A stretch of DNA of 34,738 nucleotides from Gammaproteobacteria bacterium (lineage in GTDB: Bacteria > Pseudomonadota > Gammaproteobacteria > Steroidobacterales > Steroidobacteraceae). Where the stretch lies: assembly GCA_004297335.1 (NCBI GenBank), contig SCUD01000120.1:1-34738 (forward strand), given 5' to 3'. Positions 6,888 to 15,389 of the stretch are shown piece by piece. Numbering within the stretch: position 1 is the first letter of the stretch; every line of letters begins with the position of its first letter. The notes under the pieces were generated by a model. That model made no database searches, had not been told where the DNA came from, and saw only the letters and a program-made list of their open reading frames with translations. A program made the translations under genes and the position numbers.

Positions 6888-8744
6888 GTGAATGCCACTG
6901 ACCCGCTGATCCACGACCTCGACTCCGGGCAGCACCCGCGCACCGGGCAGACGCTCACCGGCGCCGAAATGCTCGTGCAGGTGCTGGCCGACGAGGGCGT
7001 GGACACGATCTTCGGCTATTCCGGCGGCGCGATCCTGCCGACCTACGACGCGGTGTTCGTGCACAACCGCGAGGAACGGGCGGCGGGGCGACCGGGGATG
7101 CCGCTGATCGTGCCGGCGAACGAGCAGGGTGCCGGATTCATGGCGGCTGGCTATGCGCGCGCGAGCGGGCGCGTCGGCGTCACGCTGGTGACCTCCGGGC
7201 CCGGTGCGACGAACCTCGTCACGCCGATCCGTGACTGCATGGCGGACTCGGTACCGATCGTCGCGATCTGCGGCCAGGTGCCGGTGCCGGCGATCGGCTC
7301 GGATGCGTTCCAGGAGGCGCCGGTCTCGGCCACGATGAGTGCGGTCGCGAAGCACGTCTTCCTGGTCACCGATCCGGAGCGGCTCGAGGCGACTTTGCGC
7401 ACGGCCTTCGAGGTCGCGCGCACCGGCCGGCCCGGTCCGGTCGTCGTCGACGTGCCGAAGGACGTGCAGAACTGGCGCGGTGCCTTCGACGGCGGCTGCC
7501 GCCTGGCGATCCCCGGCTACCGGCAGCGCCTCGCGCGGGTCACCGGCGCGCACCTGCCGGATGCGGCCTGCGCGGATTTCTTCCGGATGCTGGCACAGTC
7601 ACGGCGACCGCTGCTCTATGCCGGTGGTGGCGTCGTCAATGGCAACGCCGCCGCCGCAGTGCGCGACTTCGCGCTCGAACTCGGCATCCCGGTCGTGACC
7701 ACGCTGATGGGCATCGGCTGTTTCGATACACGGCACGAGCTGTCGCTGCGCATGCTCGGCATGCACGGCGCGGCCTTCGCCAACTACGCCGTCGATGACT
7801 GCGATTTCCTGATCGCGGTCGGTGCGCGCTTCGACGACCGCGTCGCCAGCGTCCCGGGCCGCTTCGCGCGTAACGCGCGGTTCATCGCGCACTTCGATAT
7901 CGACGCCTCCGAGATCAACAAGGTCAAGCGCGTGCAGTTCAGCCACGTCGGCCTGCTCCTGGAGGCCTTCGACCGCTTGCGCAACTACGGCCGGGACAAC
8001 GACTTCCGCGCGGACTGGAGCGCCTGGCAGGCGCACTGTGCCGCACTGCGGACCGCGCACGCGATGAACTATGACCGCGCCAGCCCGCTGATCCAGCCGC
8101 ACTACGTGATCGAGGAGATCAACCGGATTACGCGCGGCGAGGCGATCATCGCGACCGGCGTCGGCCAGCACCAGATGTGGGCGGCGCAGTACTTCGACTT
8201 CAGCGCGCCGCGCCAGTGGCTGACCTCGGGCAGCATGGGCACGATGGGCTTCGGCCTGCCGGCGGCCATCGGCGCGCAGTTCGCGCATCCGGGGCGCCTG
8301 GTCATCGACATCGACGGCGATGCCAGCATTCGCATGAACCTGGGTGAGCTCGAGACCGTGACCACCTATGGCCTGCCGGTCAAGGTCGTCGTGCTCAACA
8401 ACTTCGGCGACGGCATGGTCCGGCAGTGGCAGAAGCTGTTCTTCATGGGCCGCATGTCCGGTTCCGACAAGTCGCTGCACAAGAAGGACTTCGTCCGCGC
8501 CGCGCAGGCGGACGGCTTCGAGTACGCGGTCCGCCTCGAACGCAAGGACGACGTGCCGCGCGTGATCGGCGATTTCATGGCCTGCCCCGGGCCCGCCTTC
8601 CTCGAGGTGATCATCGATCCGGATGCGGGCGTATACCCGATGATCCCGCCGGGCCAGACCTGCGAGCAGATGGTCACCGGTGACTGGATCGTGTCGCGCG
8701 GCTCGGGCACCCCGCGGCCGCCGGATCCTTCCGGGATGTTCTGA
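6888..8744 (+). CDS. ilvB: Acetolactate synthase large (catalytic) subunit
   Basis: 618 residues from the GTG at 6888, which has AAGG 7 nt upstream; a TTG at 6858 is an alternative that adds ten residues. All three domains of the ThDP enzyme are present. The catalytic Glu is in [15 protein letters not shown] (Glu79). The FAD-binding middle domain includes GARFDDRV near 312-319. The ThDP/Mg2+ motif starts at DIDGDAS (474-480) and ends at the NN pair (504-505), followed by [11 protein letters not shown]. The enzyme makes acetolactate or acetohydroxybutyrate, the first step of Val/Leu/Ile synthesis. Neither ilvC nor leuA follows; the next gene is glyoxalase I, 13 bp on. Homology is strong over the full length. 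Confidence 0.95.
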   Translation: MNATDPLIHDLDSGQHPRTGQTLTGAEMLVQVLADEGVDTIFGYSGGAILPTYDAVFVHNREERAAGRPGMPLIVPANEQGAGFMAAGYARASGRVGVTLVTSGPGATNLVTPIRDCMADSVPIVAICGQVPVPAIGSDAFQEAPVSATMSAVAKHVFLVTDPERLEATLRTAFEVARTGRPGPVVVDVPKDVQNWRGAFDGGCRLAIPGYRQRLARVTGAHLPDAACADFFRMLAQSRRPLLYAGGGVVNGNAAAAVRDFALELGIPVVTTLMGIGCFDTRHELSLRMLGMHGAAFANYAVDDCDFLIAVGARFDDRVASVPGRFARNARFIAHFDIDASEINKVKRVQFSHVGLLLEAFDRLRNYGRDNDFRADWSAWQAHCAALRTAHAMNYDRASPLIQPHYVIEEINRITRGEAIIATGVGQHQMWAAQYFDFSAPRQWLTSGSMGTMGFGLPAAIGAQFAHPGRLVIDIDGDASIRMNLGELETVTTYGLPVKVVVLNNFGDGMVRQWQKLFFMGRMSGSDKSLHKKDFVRAAQADGFEYAVRLERKDDVPRVIGDFMACPGPAFLEVIIDPDAGVYPMIPPGQTCEQMVTGDWIVSRGSGTPRPPDPSGMF

Positions 8745-8757
8745 GCCGGGAGCCCTG

Positions 8758-9180
8758 ATGCGTTACCTGCACACGATGGTCCGGGTCAGCGATCTCGAGG
8801 CGTCGCTCGACTTCTATTGCCGCAAGCTGGGCCTGGTCGAGCTGCGCCGGATGGTCAGCGACGCGGGGCGCTTCACGCTGGTGTTTCTCGCCGCGCCGGG
8901 CGACGAGCAGCGGGCCATGCTCGAGCTGACCTGGAACCACGACCCGGAGGCATACACGATGGGCCGCGCATTCGGCCACCTCGCCTACGAAGTGGACGAC
9001 ATCTACGCGACCTGCGCGCGCCTGCAGGCGGCGGGCGTGACGATCAACCGGCCGCCGCGCGATGGCCGGATGGCCTTCGTGCGCTCGCCCGACCTGGTCT
9101 CGATCGAGCTGCTGCAGGCCGGTGAGGCGCTGCCGCCGCGGGAGCCGTGGAGCTCGATGCCGAACACCGGCAGCTGGTGA
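8758..9180 (+). CDS. gloA: Lactoylglutathione lyase (glyoxalase I)
   Basis: 140 residues with the VOC double beta-alpha-beta fold. The four metal ligands of bacterial GloA are all present: His5 ([10 protein letters not shown]), Glu56 (MLELTWN), His74 ([10 protein letters not shown]) and Glu117 (VSIELLQ). The first three fall at the same positions as in the E. coli enzyme (H5, E56, H74). The fourth is five residues earlier because the loop before AFVRSPD is shorter. The enzyme converts the methylglyoxal-glutathione adduct to S-lactoylglutathione. It starts 13 bp after ilvB with GGGAG upstream, so the two may be co-transcribed. Confidence 0.92.
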   Translation: MRYLHTMVRVSDLEASLDFYCRKLGLVELRRMVSDAGRFTLVFLAAPGDEQRAMLELTWNHDPEAYTMGRAFGHLAYEVDDIYATCARLQAAGVTINRPPRDGRMAFVRSPDLVSIELLQAGEALPPREPWSSMPNTGSW

Positions 9181-9187
9181 GCGCGGT

Positions 9188-9616
9188 TCAGCTGGCGATA
9201 TAGCGCCGCAGGTCTTCGATCTCGTGGCGCTGCTCGTCGATGACGGCCTTGACGCAGTCACCGATCGAGATCATGCCGATCAGCACGCCTTCCTCGACCG
9301 CCGGAAGATGGCGGATGCGCCGCTCGGTCATCAGCTGCATGCAGTCGTTGACCGTCTGTCGCAGGGCCACCTGCACGACCGGCTCGCTCATGATCTGCCA
9401 GACCGGGGTCTCGAGCGAACTGCGTCCCAGCAGCACGACCTTGCGCGCGTAATCGCGCTCGGAGACGATGCCGACCAGCCGGCCACCGCGCAGCACCGGC
9501 AGGGCGCCGACGTGGTGATCCGCCATCAACTGGATCGCGGTGCGCACCGGGTCCTCGGCATCCACCGTGAACACGGTGGGCGACTTGTCTTCCAGCAACT
9601 GGCGCACGGTTCGCAT
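9188..9616 (-). CDS. Two-CBS-domain protein
   Basis: 142 residues, almost entirely two CBS repeats: residues 10-60 (TVDAEDPVRTAIQLMADHHVGALPV ending in IVSERDYARKVVL, given here by its ends) and 75-125 (QVALRQTVNDCMQLMTERRIRHLPV-like, ending MISIGDCVKAVI). Such stand-alone proteins dimerise and bind adenine nucleotides, acting as energy sensors; the partner is not evident here. The C-terminal helix EQRHEIEDLRRYI is typical of the family. It is convergent with gloA, with 7 bp between stops. The family call is certain; the role is open. Confidence 0.9.
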   Translation of the reverse strand: MRTVRQLLEDKSPTVFTVDAEDPVRTAIQLMADHHVGALPVLRGGRLVGIVSERDYARKVVLLGRSSLETPVWQIMSEPVVQVALRQTVNDCMQLMTERRIRHLPAVEEGVLIGMISIGDCVKAVIDEQRHEIEDLRRYIAS

Positions 9617-9647
9617 GGTGCCCCCGGGGGTTCCGGCTATCGGGATT

Positions 9648-10244
9648 TCATCTTACGCCCGCCTCGGCGTCCGTGGGCCCCGCCGGTGCCGGCGGCTGCC
9701 GCTGCAGGAACCAGTGGGTGGTGCCGAGCTGTTTCGGGCCGACGTAGTGGTGCCAGCGGTGCTCAATCCGATCCGCGGCCAGGAAGCGGATGTCGCCGCC
9801 GTGCACGTGCCCATCCGCGGCCGGATCGAAGCCCGTGCCACCGTCGAATTCGAGAATCGCCAGTTCCGCGGTGGACTGGGCGCCCAGGCGGAAGGCGGGC
9901 TGGTTACCGGCCGCGCAGTAGTGTGTGGCCCGCAGCTGGTCCCGATCGAGGTAATAGACGGTCACCATCTCGAAGGACTGGCCGGGGTTCTGGTACTCCA
10001 CGAGCGCGCGGCCGTTGCTGGCGACTTCGTAGCGTACGGTGACCGGCGGGCCGGTGAGCGGATCCTCCATGTGGCCGGTCCAGACGCCGGCGAGCCCCTT
10101 GAGGCGCTCCCAGGTCGCGCGGTGGTCGGGCGCGGCGGACTCCTCGGCGGCCAGGCCAGGGGCCCCGCCGGCGAGCAGCAGAATTGCGATGGCGATGCAG
10201 CGCGCGCTCTTTCCAGATGATCCAGGCATCGCGGGCCCATCCAT
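9648..10244 (-). CDS. Secreted hypothetical protein, lipocalin-like beta-barrel candidate
   Basis: 198 residues from the ATG at 10244 (GGA five nt upstream); an in-frame ATG at 10229 is also possible. The N terminus KSARCIAIAILLLAGGAPGLAA is a signal peptide, given here from about residue 12. The mature protein opens with WERLKGLAGVWTGHMED and has alternating beta strands, including ALVEYQNPG, MVTVYYLDRDQ, THYCAAGNQP and IEHRWHHYVG. The LxGxW opening resembles DUF1579/lipocalin-like barrels. I do not recognise a specific function. It is the second minus-strand gene after the CBS gene's upstream region (31 bp apart) and is divergent from the truncated hydrolase. Confidence 0.72.
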   Translation of the reverse strand: MDGPAMPGSSGKSARCIAIAILLLAGGAPGLAAEESAAPDHRATWERLKGLAGVWTGHMEDPLTGPPVTVRYEVASNGRALVEYQNPGQSFEMVTVYYLDRDQLRATHYCAAGNQPAFRLGAQSTAELAILEFDGGTGFDPAADGHVHGGDIRFLAADRIEHRWHHYVGPKQLGTTHWFLQRQPPAPAGPTDAEAGVR

Positions 10245-10347
10245 TGGATTCCATACTCTAGCACGCGGTGCGAAAGCCCTGAGGACCCGGCGATTGCAGC
10301 GCCGCCGCGCTCCATGCACCATGGGCGCCGGGGAGGCGGGAGCCGGC

Positions 10348-10830
10348 ATGCGAGGCAGGAGCAGGAAGGCGGAGCAGGGCGGACCGCGGTTGCGGCGCAT
10401 GTACGTCGACTGCCGCTACGGCCAGCTGCATCTGCTGACGGCCATACCACCCAGCGGCGGCTTCGACGAACGCACGCCGCTCGTATGCCTGCACGATTCC
10501 GGCGGTACCGGCGCCGATTTCCGCTCGCTGGCGGAAGTGCTGGGCAGCGACCGTCCGGTGTACGCCCCGGACCTGCCCGGCAGCGGCGCTTCCGATGCCG
10601 CAGGCGGCGCGGTGACGGACGCTGTGCTGGCGGCCGCGGTCGTCGACCTGCTGGATGAACTGCGGCTGCGCCAGGTCGACATGCTCGGCCAGGGCCGCGG
10701 CGAACGCGTGGCCCGGGAACTCACGCGGGCCCGGCCGGGCCTGGTGCGCCGGGTCGTCGCCGTGGGCGCCGCGCCGGATGCCGGGCCGATCCGCGCGGCG
10801 CTGGATCGGCCGGGGTCGGGCGGGCTGTGA
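10348..10830 (+). pseudogene. Truncated alpha/beta-hydrolase-like protein lacking the catalytic nucleophile
   Basis: About 160 residues from the ATG at 10348 (GGAGG upstream; an ATG at 10399 is also possible). Its N-terminal half follows the alpha/beta-hydrolase pattern: PLVCLHDSGGTGADF (oxyanion loop), VYAPDLPGSGASD, then the elbow region. The elbow, which should read G-x-Nu-x-G, reads LGQGRGER and has Gly where Ser, Cys or Asp belongs. The chain stops 46 residues later, without the lid, acid and His parts of a usual 260-290-residue enzyme. No missing half is visible in the 70 bp before the FHA gene. It is most likely a decayed gene, or less likely a short non-catalytic domain. Confidence 0.6.
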
Positions 10831-10900
10831 CCGGGACCACGGTTATCGGCAGCGGTGCCGAGGGATACTGCGCGGCAGTGCCAGCAGGATTTTCGCGACG

Positions 10901-12112
10901 ATGAAGCCCCCTGATCAGGATCCCGGCACTGACGACGGCATCGTGTCCGAGGACGTGACGCAGCTGGTCGAGCACGTCGAGCTGACGTCCGAAAACCCGC
11001 TGCTGGACGGGACCGACTGGGAGCTCGCGGCCATCGCCGCCGATCTCGAGGACGCCCCGTTGCGTCTCGACGATGGCCCGGCGGAGTTGCCGGATGAGCG
11101 CGAAAGCGTCATCGCAGACCTCGACCTGTTTGCCGAGACCGAGATCGACCTGAGTCAACGCCTGACGCTCGTGGAGGGCGAGCAGCTCGAACTCGCCGCT
11201 GCGCTGGCCCGTGAGCGCACGCGCTGGCAGAAGCGTGCAGCGGAACTCGATGCGGAGCTCGCCTGGCGCAACCGTCTGCTGGCGAATCGCGAAGCGGAGA
11301 TCGGCAATCTCTCCGCCCAGCTGGCCTCGATCACGCTGGAACGCGACGGCCTGCTCGCGGACTTCCGGGAGCAGCGCCGGCACGCCGGCCAGGCCGAGCC
11401 GGCCGCTGCGCCGGCGGCGCCGTCGGCCGACCTCGCGATCCGGGCGCTGCGCGACCGGCTGCATGAGCGCGGCAGGGCGCTGCTGGTCGCGCGCGAGGAA
11501 ATCGACCACCTGCGTGCGGATTGCGAGCAGCTCATTGCCGGTCTCGCCGAGCGCGGCGAGTTCATCCAGCAGCTGCACGCGCGCCTGCGCGAGCTGGAAG
11601 GCGGGCAGCGCGGCGGCGATCTGCGCCGGTTGCTGCGCCGCTTCTTCAGCGGCGACGGACAACCGGTGTCGCCGGCAACGGAACCGGCAGCCGTGCGCGC
11701 GGCTGCGCCGGCGCCAGAAGAGCCCGCAGCGCCACCGGCAGCGGCTGCCGGGATCCACGGCGAACCCGAAGCGGAGCCCCGGGATGCGGCCGGGCCCACG
11801 ACCGGCCTGCGCCACTACCTGATCGGGCTCGACCTGGTCGGTCGCGTCCACGAGCTCGACCAGACGCGCGTCAGCATCGGCCGGACCCTCGACAACGATC
11901 TGCGCATCCTCGACCCGACGGTGAGCCGGCTGCACGCGACGCTGAAGCTCAACGGCGGCAAGGTGACCGTCATCGATGCGCACAGCCGCAACGGCGTCTT
12001 CGTCAATGGCATCCAGGTCCGCTTCGCGGAGCTCAGGGACGGCGACCTGCTGACCTTTGGCCACGTGCGCTTCCGTTACCGGATCGGCGCGGCGGGCGGC
12101 CTTGACAACTAA
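10901..12112 (+). CDS. Coiled-coil protein with C-terminal FHA domain
   Basis: 403 residues. Residues 1-85 are acidic and low in structure. Residues 85-245 are long Ala/Glu/Arg/Leu-rich coiled coil, with LAAALARERTRWQKRAAEL and later LHERGRALLVAREEIDHL. A Pro/Ala linker spans about 255-300. The last ~95 residues are an FHA domain: VSIGRTLDNDLRILD, then VSRLHATLKLN, then DAHSRNGVFVNG. The key phosphothreonine-binding residues (GR, SRLH, SxNGxxVNG) are intact. FHA domains read phospho-Thr; no Ser/Thr kinase or phosphatase lies in the window, so the partner is elsewhere. No transmembrane segment is seen. The stop codon overlaps the region of the arsR promoter. Confidence 0.85.
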   Translation: MKPPDQDPGTDDGIVSEDVTQLVEHVELTSENPLLDGTDWELAAIAADLEDAPLRLDDGPAELPDERESVIADLDLFAETEIDLSQRLTLVEGEQLELAAALARERTRWQKRAAELDAELAWRNRLLANREAEIGNLSAQLASITLERDGLLADFREQRRHAGQAEPAAAPAAPSADLAIRALRDRLHERGRALLVAREEIDHLRADCEQLIAGLAERGEFIQQLHARLRELEGGQRGGDLRRLLRRFFSGDGQPVSPATEPAAVRAAAPAPEEPAAPPAAAAGIHGEPEAEPRDAAGPTTGLRHYLIGLDLVGRVHELDQTRVSIGRTLDNDLRILDPTVSRLHATLKLNGGKVTVIDAHSRNGVFVNGIQVRFAELRDGDLLTFGHVRFRYRIGAAGGLDN

Positions 12113-12130
12113 TTCAACAGTTGTTGAAAT
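12102..12130 (+). promoter_or_regulatory. arsR promoter with embedded ArsR operator
   Basis: -35 TTGACA (12102-12107) and -10 TGAAAT (12125-12130) are separated by 17 nt. An inverted repeat, TTCAAC (12113-12118), AGTT, GTTGAA (12123-12128), lies between and on the -10. An extra GTTGAA half-site follows at 12131-12136. Such TTCAA/TTGAA dyads are typical ArsR operators, so repressor binding would block polymerase directly. The predicted start site (near 12137) falls at the ATG of arsR (12139). The -35 lies inside the last codons of the FHA gene. Confidence 0.8.
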
Positions 12131-12138
12131 GTTGAACC

Positions 12139-12465
12139 ATGGACCGGACTCGCGCGCTCGCCGCACTCGGTGCCCTGGCCCAGGGCACGCGCCTCGATGC
12201 GTTTCGCAGCCTGGTCCAGGCCGGGCCCCGGGGCCTGCCAGCCGGTGAGCTGGCGGTGGCGCTCGGCATCACCCCGCCGGCGCTGTCCTTCCACTTGCGT
12301 GGCCTCGCGGACGCGGGCCTCGTTCACGCGCGGCAGGATGGCCGGTTTGTCTGGTATCGCGCGGATCTGGCCGCGATGCACGGGCTGGTCGGATTCCTGT
12401 CGGAGAACTGCTGCGGTGGCGAACCCTGCCTGCCGGTGCGCCGGCCGGCGCGGAAGCGCGCATGA
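12139..12465 (+). CDS. arsR: ArsR-family arsenite-responsive repressor
   Basis: 108 residues with a winged helix: helix-turn-helix around AGELAVALGITPPALSFHLRGL (about 35-56, given by its ends) and wing DGRFVWYRAD. The classic ELCVCDL metal site of plasmid ArsR is absent. The C terminus has Cys91, Cys92 and Cys97 in ENCCGGEPC, the same arrangement as the As(III) site of Acidithiobacillus ferrooxidans ArsR (Cys95, Cys96, Cys102). It is therefore expected to sense As(III)/Sb(III) by that C-terminal type of site. The first gene of the arsenic operon, it represses its own promoter through the dyad just upstream. The stop overlaps the arsC start (ATGA). Confidence 0.93.
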   Translation: MDRTRALAALGALAQGTRLDAFRSLVQAGPRGLPAGELAVALGITPPALSFHLRGLADAGLVHARQDGRFVWYRADLAAMHGLVGFLSENCCGGEPCLPVRRPARKRA

Positions 12466-12995
12466 GCGATCGGCCGCGTCCCTCGAACGTGCTGTTCCTG
12501 TGCACCGGTAATTCGGCGCGCAGCATCCTGGCCGAGGCCCTGCTGAATCACTGGGGCGGCGGGCGTTTCCGCGGCTACAGCGCCGGCAGCTTCCCGACCG
12601 GACGGGTTCATCCGCTCGCACTCGAGTTGCTGGCGCGCATGAAGATCCCGGCTGGGGATGCACGCAGCAAGAGCTGGGACGAGTTCAGCGGTACGGGCGC
12701 CATCGAGTTCGATTTCATTTTCACGGTCTGCGACCGCGCGGCGGCCGAGACCTGCCCGGCCTGGCCGGGACAGCCGGTCACGGCGCACTGGGGCGTACCG
12801 GACCCGGCGGCGGTCGAAGGTGACGAGCCTACGCGCATGCTGGCTTTCCGCAAGGCGTTCCGGGCGCTCGAGCACCGCATCCGGATCTTCGTGAACCTGC
12901 CGCTTGCCTCGCTCGACCGGCTGCGGTTGCGCCAGTGCCTCGAGGACATCGGCCAGTCCTGGCCCGGGACGGAGCATGCGCCGGCCAGCGACTGA
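12462..12995 (+). CDS. arsC: Arsenate reductase, low-molecular-weight phosphatase type
   Basis: 177 residues. The P-loop CTGNSAR (Cys14-x5-Arg20) is followed by Ser21, as in the LMW tyrosine-phosphatase fold. Two further cysteines, Cys90 and Cys98 in TVCDRAAAETCP, match the relay cysteines (82 and 89) of the thioredoxin-coupled arsenate reductase of plasmid pI258. It should reduce arsenate to arsenite with thioredoxin as electron donor, feeding the Acr3 exporter encoded next. It starts at an ATGA overlap with arsR, and its 3' end overlaps acr3 by 20 bp. Confidence 0.93.
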   Translation: MSDRPRPSNVLFLCTGNSARSILAEALLNHWGGGRFRGYSAGSFPTGRVHPLALELLARMKIPAGDARSKSWDEFSGTGAIEFDFIFTVCDRAAAETCPAWPGQPVTAHWGVPDPAAVEGDEPTRMLAFRKAFRALEHRIRIFVNLPLASLDRLRLRQCLEDIGQSWPGTEHAPASD

Positions 12996-14043
12996 ACTCG
13001 GAGCCTTCGAGCGCTACCTGAGCGTCTGGGTGCTCCTGTGCATCGTGGCGGGGATCGGGCTCGGCCAGCTGGCACCGGCGCTGGTCGCGGCCATCGCGCG
13101 GCTCGAGGTGGCGCACGTGAACCTGCCGGTCGGGTTGCTGATCTGGTTCATGATCATCCCGATGCTGCTCAAGGTGGATTTCTCCCGTCTGCGCGAACTC
13201 GGGCAGCACTCGCGCGGGATCGGTGTCACGCTGTTCGTGAACTGGGCGATCAAGCCATTCTCGATGGCGCTGTTCGCATGGCTGTTCATCCGCCAGCTGC
13301 TGGCGCCGTGGCTTCCCGCCGCACAGGTGGACAGCTACATCGCCGGCCTGATCCTGCTGGCTGCCGCTCCCTGCACGGCGATGGTGTTCGTCTGGAGCCG
13401 GCTCGCTGATGGCGAACCGAACTTCACGCTCGTGCAGGTCGCGCTCAACGACCTGATCATGGTGTTCGCGTTTGCGCCGATCGTCGCGCTGCTGCTTGGC
13501 GTCGCCGCGATCCAGGTGCCCTGGGATACGCTGCTGCTTTCCGTGGTGCTCTACATCGTGGTGCCGCTCACGCTCGCCCAGGCCTGGCGCCGGCAGCTGC
13601 TGCGCCGCGGTGCTCCGGCCCTCGCCGGTGTCGTGCGGCGCATCACCCCGTGGTCACTCGCGGCACTGCTCGCGACGCTGGTGCTGCTGTTCGCCTTCCA
13701 GGGCGAGGCCATCCTGGCCCAGCCGCTGGTGATCGTCGTGCTGGCGATACCGATCCTCGCCCAGGTGCTGGTGAACTCCTCACTCGCCTATGTCCTGAAC
13801 CGCCGGCTTGGGGTCGCGCATTGCGTCGCCGGCCCCTCGGCGCTGATCGGTGCCTCGAACTTCTTCGAGCTGGCCGTGGCGGTGGCGATCAGCCTGTTCG
13901 GCATGGAATCCGGCGCGGCCCTGGCGACAGTCGTCGGCGTGCTGATCGAGGTGCCGCTGATGTTGCTGGTCGTGCGCCTGGTGAACGCCACCCGGCCCTG
14001 GTACGAGGCCGGCGCCGCCCGGCGCCGGGGAACGGCGGGATAG
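12976..14043 (+). CDS. acr3: ACR3-family arsenite efflux permease
   Basis: 355 residues, about ten hydrophobic segments. The family's essential cysteine is Cys133 in LLAAAPCTAMVFVWSRL, and the ALNDLIMVFAFAPI and SNFFELAVAVAISLFG segments (with the conserved Glu) are present. The protein exports arsenite driven by proton motive force and completes the arsR-arsC-acr3 unit. The start at 12976 lies inside the end of arsC (20-bp overlap) with CGGGACGGAGC just before it; it gives a normal short cytoplasmic N terminus before the first membrane segment. No arsA, arsD, arsH or arsM gene is present. Confidence 0.94.
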   Translation: MRRPATELGAFERYLSVWVLLCIVAGIGLGQLAPALVAAIARLEVAHVNLPVGLLIWFMIIPMLLKVDFSRLRELGQHSRGIGVTLFVNWAIKPFSMALFAWLFIRQLLAPWLPAAQVDSYIAGLILLAAAPCTAMVFVWSRLADGEPNFTLVQVALNDLIMVFAFAPIVALLLGVAAIQVPWDTLLLSVVLYIVVPLTLAQAWRRQLLRRGAPALAGVVRRITPWSLAALLATLVLLFAFQGEAILAQPLVIVVLAIPILAQVLVNSSLAYVLNRRLGVAHCVAGPSALIGASNFFELAVAVAISLFGMESGAALATVVGVLIEVPLMLLVVRLVNATRPWYEAGAARRRGTAG

Positions 14044-14086
14044 CTGCTAGAATGTGGCCGGGCGGGCGCCTGTGGCGCCGCCAACT

Positions 14087-15385
14087 ATGCTGTCGCACTT
14101 CCTGATCCTGCTGGCGCTGCTGCTGCTGAATGGCCTGTTCGCGATGGCCGAGATGGCGGTCGTCTCCTCACGCCCGACGAGCCTGCGCGAAATGGCCAAG
14201 GCGGATCACGGCGGGGCGCGCGCGGCGCTGCGCCTGCTCGAGGATCCGACCCGGTTCCTGTCCACGGTCCAGATCGGCATCACGCTGATCGGCGTGCTGG
14301 CGGGCGTCTACAGCGGCGCGCGCTTCGCCGAACCGCTGGGCGCCTGGCTCGCCGGCCTCGGACTGCCGGTGCCGTTCGCGGAGCACGAGACCACGATCGC
14401 CTATGCGGTCGTCGTCGTGGTTGTTACCTACCTGTCGCTGATCATCGGCGAACTGGTGCCGAAACGCTGGGCGCTGGTGAACCCGGAGGCGGTGGCGGTG
14501 GTGCTGGCGCCGCCGATGGAACTGCTGGCCCGCGCCAGTGCGCCGCTGGTGTGGGTCCTGCAGCGCTCGACCGAGGTGTTGCTGCGGTTTCCGGTGCTGC
14601 GCCGGGCCCGGCGCAGCGATATCAGCGAGGAGGAGATCCGCGCGATGATCGCGGAAGGCACGCGCACGGGCGTGTTCCAGACCGCCGAGCAGCAGATGAT
14701 CGACGGCGTGCTGCGCCTCGCCGACCGCACCGTGCGCAGCATCATGGTGCCGCGCGGCGACGTCGTCTGGCTGGATACCGGCGACAACCGCGCCACCGTG
14801 CTCGGCGCGATGCGCGCGAGCGGGCACTCGCGCTACCCGGTGTGCCGCGGCGAGCTCGATGAGCTGCTCGGCATCGTCGGGACCGGCGCCCTCGTGGACT
14901 GGCTGCATGAGCCGGCGGCGGGAGAGCTGGCCGAGCGGCTGCAGCCGCCGCTGGTCGTGCATGAGTCAACCCGCATCCTGCGACTGCTCGACCTGTTCCG
15001 CGAGTCGCGGTCGCATTTGGCCATCGTCGTCGATGAGCACGGCTCGATCGAGGGCCTGGCGACGCCGGCCGACATCCTGACCGCGATTGCGGGCGACCTG
15101 CCGGATTCCGCCAGCGAGACCTCGCCCGAGGCGGTGCCGCGCGGTGATCGGTCCTGGCTGATCGACGGGCGCATGGCCATCGACGAGGTCGAGCGCCTGC
15201 TGGGCTGCAGCGGGATGCGTTCCGGCGATGACTACTCGACGCTCGCGGGCTTCGTACTCGCAGAGCTTGGCCACCTGCCGGTGACGGCGGAGAGCTTCCG
15301 CTGGCGCGGTCTGCGCTTCGAGGTCGTGGACATGGACGGCCGGCGCATCGACAAGCTGCTGGTGCAGCGCCTCGGTGGGGACTGA
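14087..15385 (+). CDS. CNNM/CorC-type (hemolysin-like) membrane protein
   Basis: 432 residues. The N-terminal CNNM/DUF21 domain has four hydrophobic stretches: residues 1-20; one with GITLIGVLAGVYSGA; the AVVVVVVTYLSLIIGELVPKR segment, given by its ends; and a fourth near 145-165. GELVPKR is the family hallmark. Two CBS repeats follow (about 205-325: SIMVPRGDVVWLD, then HESTRILRLLDLFRESRSH with VVDEHGSIEGLATPADILTAI-type ending). A CorC_HlyC transporter-associated domain closes the chain (about 345-430, GDDYSTLAGFVLAELGHLP). Relatives act in Mg2+ or Co2+ efflux. A TAGAAT at 14048-14053 could be a -10, but no good -35 was found. Confidence 0.92.
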   Translation: MLSHFLILLALLLLNGLFAMAEMAVVSSRPTSLREMAKADHGGARAALRLLEDPTRFLSTVQIGITLIGVLAGVYSGARFAEPLGAWLAGLGLPVPFAEHETTIAYAVVVVVVTYLSLIIGELVPKRWALVNPEAVAVVLAPPMELLARASAPLVWVLQRSTEVLLRFPVLRRARRSDISEEEIRAMIAEGTRTGVFQTAEQQMIDGVLRLADRTVRSIMVPRGDVVWLDTGDNRATVLGAMRASGHSRYPVCRGELDELLGIVGTGALVDWLHEPAAGELAERLQPPLVVHESTRILRLLDLFRESRSHLAIVVDEHGSIEGLATPADILTAIAGDLPDSASETSPEAVPRGDRSWLIDGRMAIDEVERLLGCSGMRSGDDYSTLAGFVLAELGHLPVTAESFRWRGLRFEVVDMDGRRIDKLLVQRLGGD

Positions 15386-15389
15386 GGCG

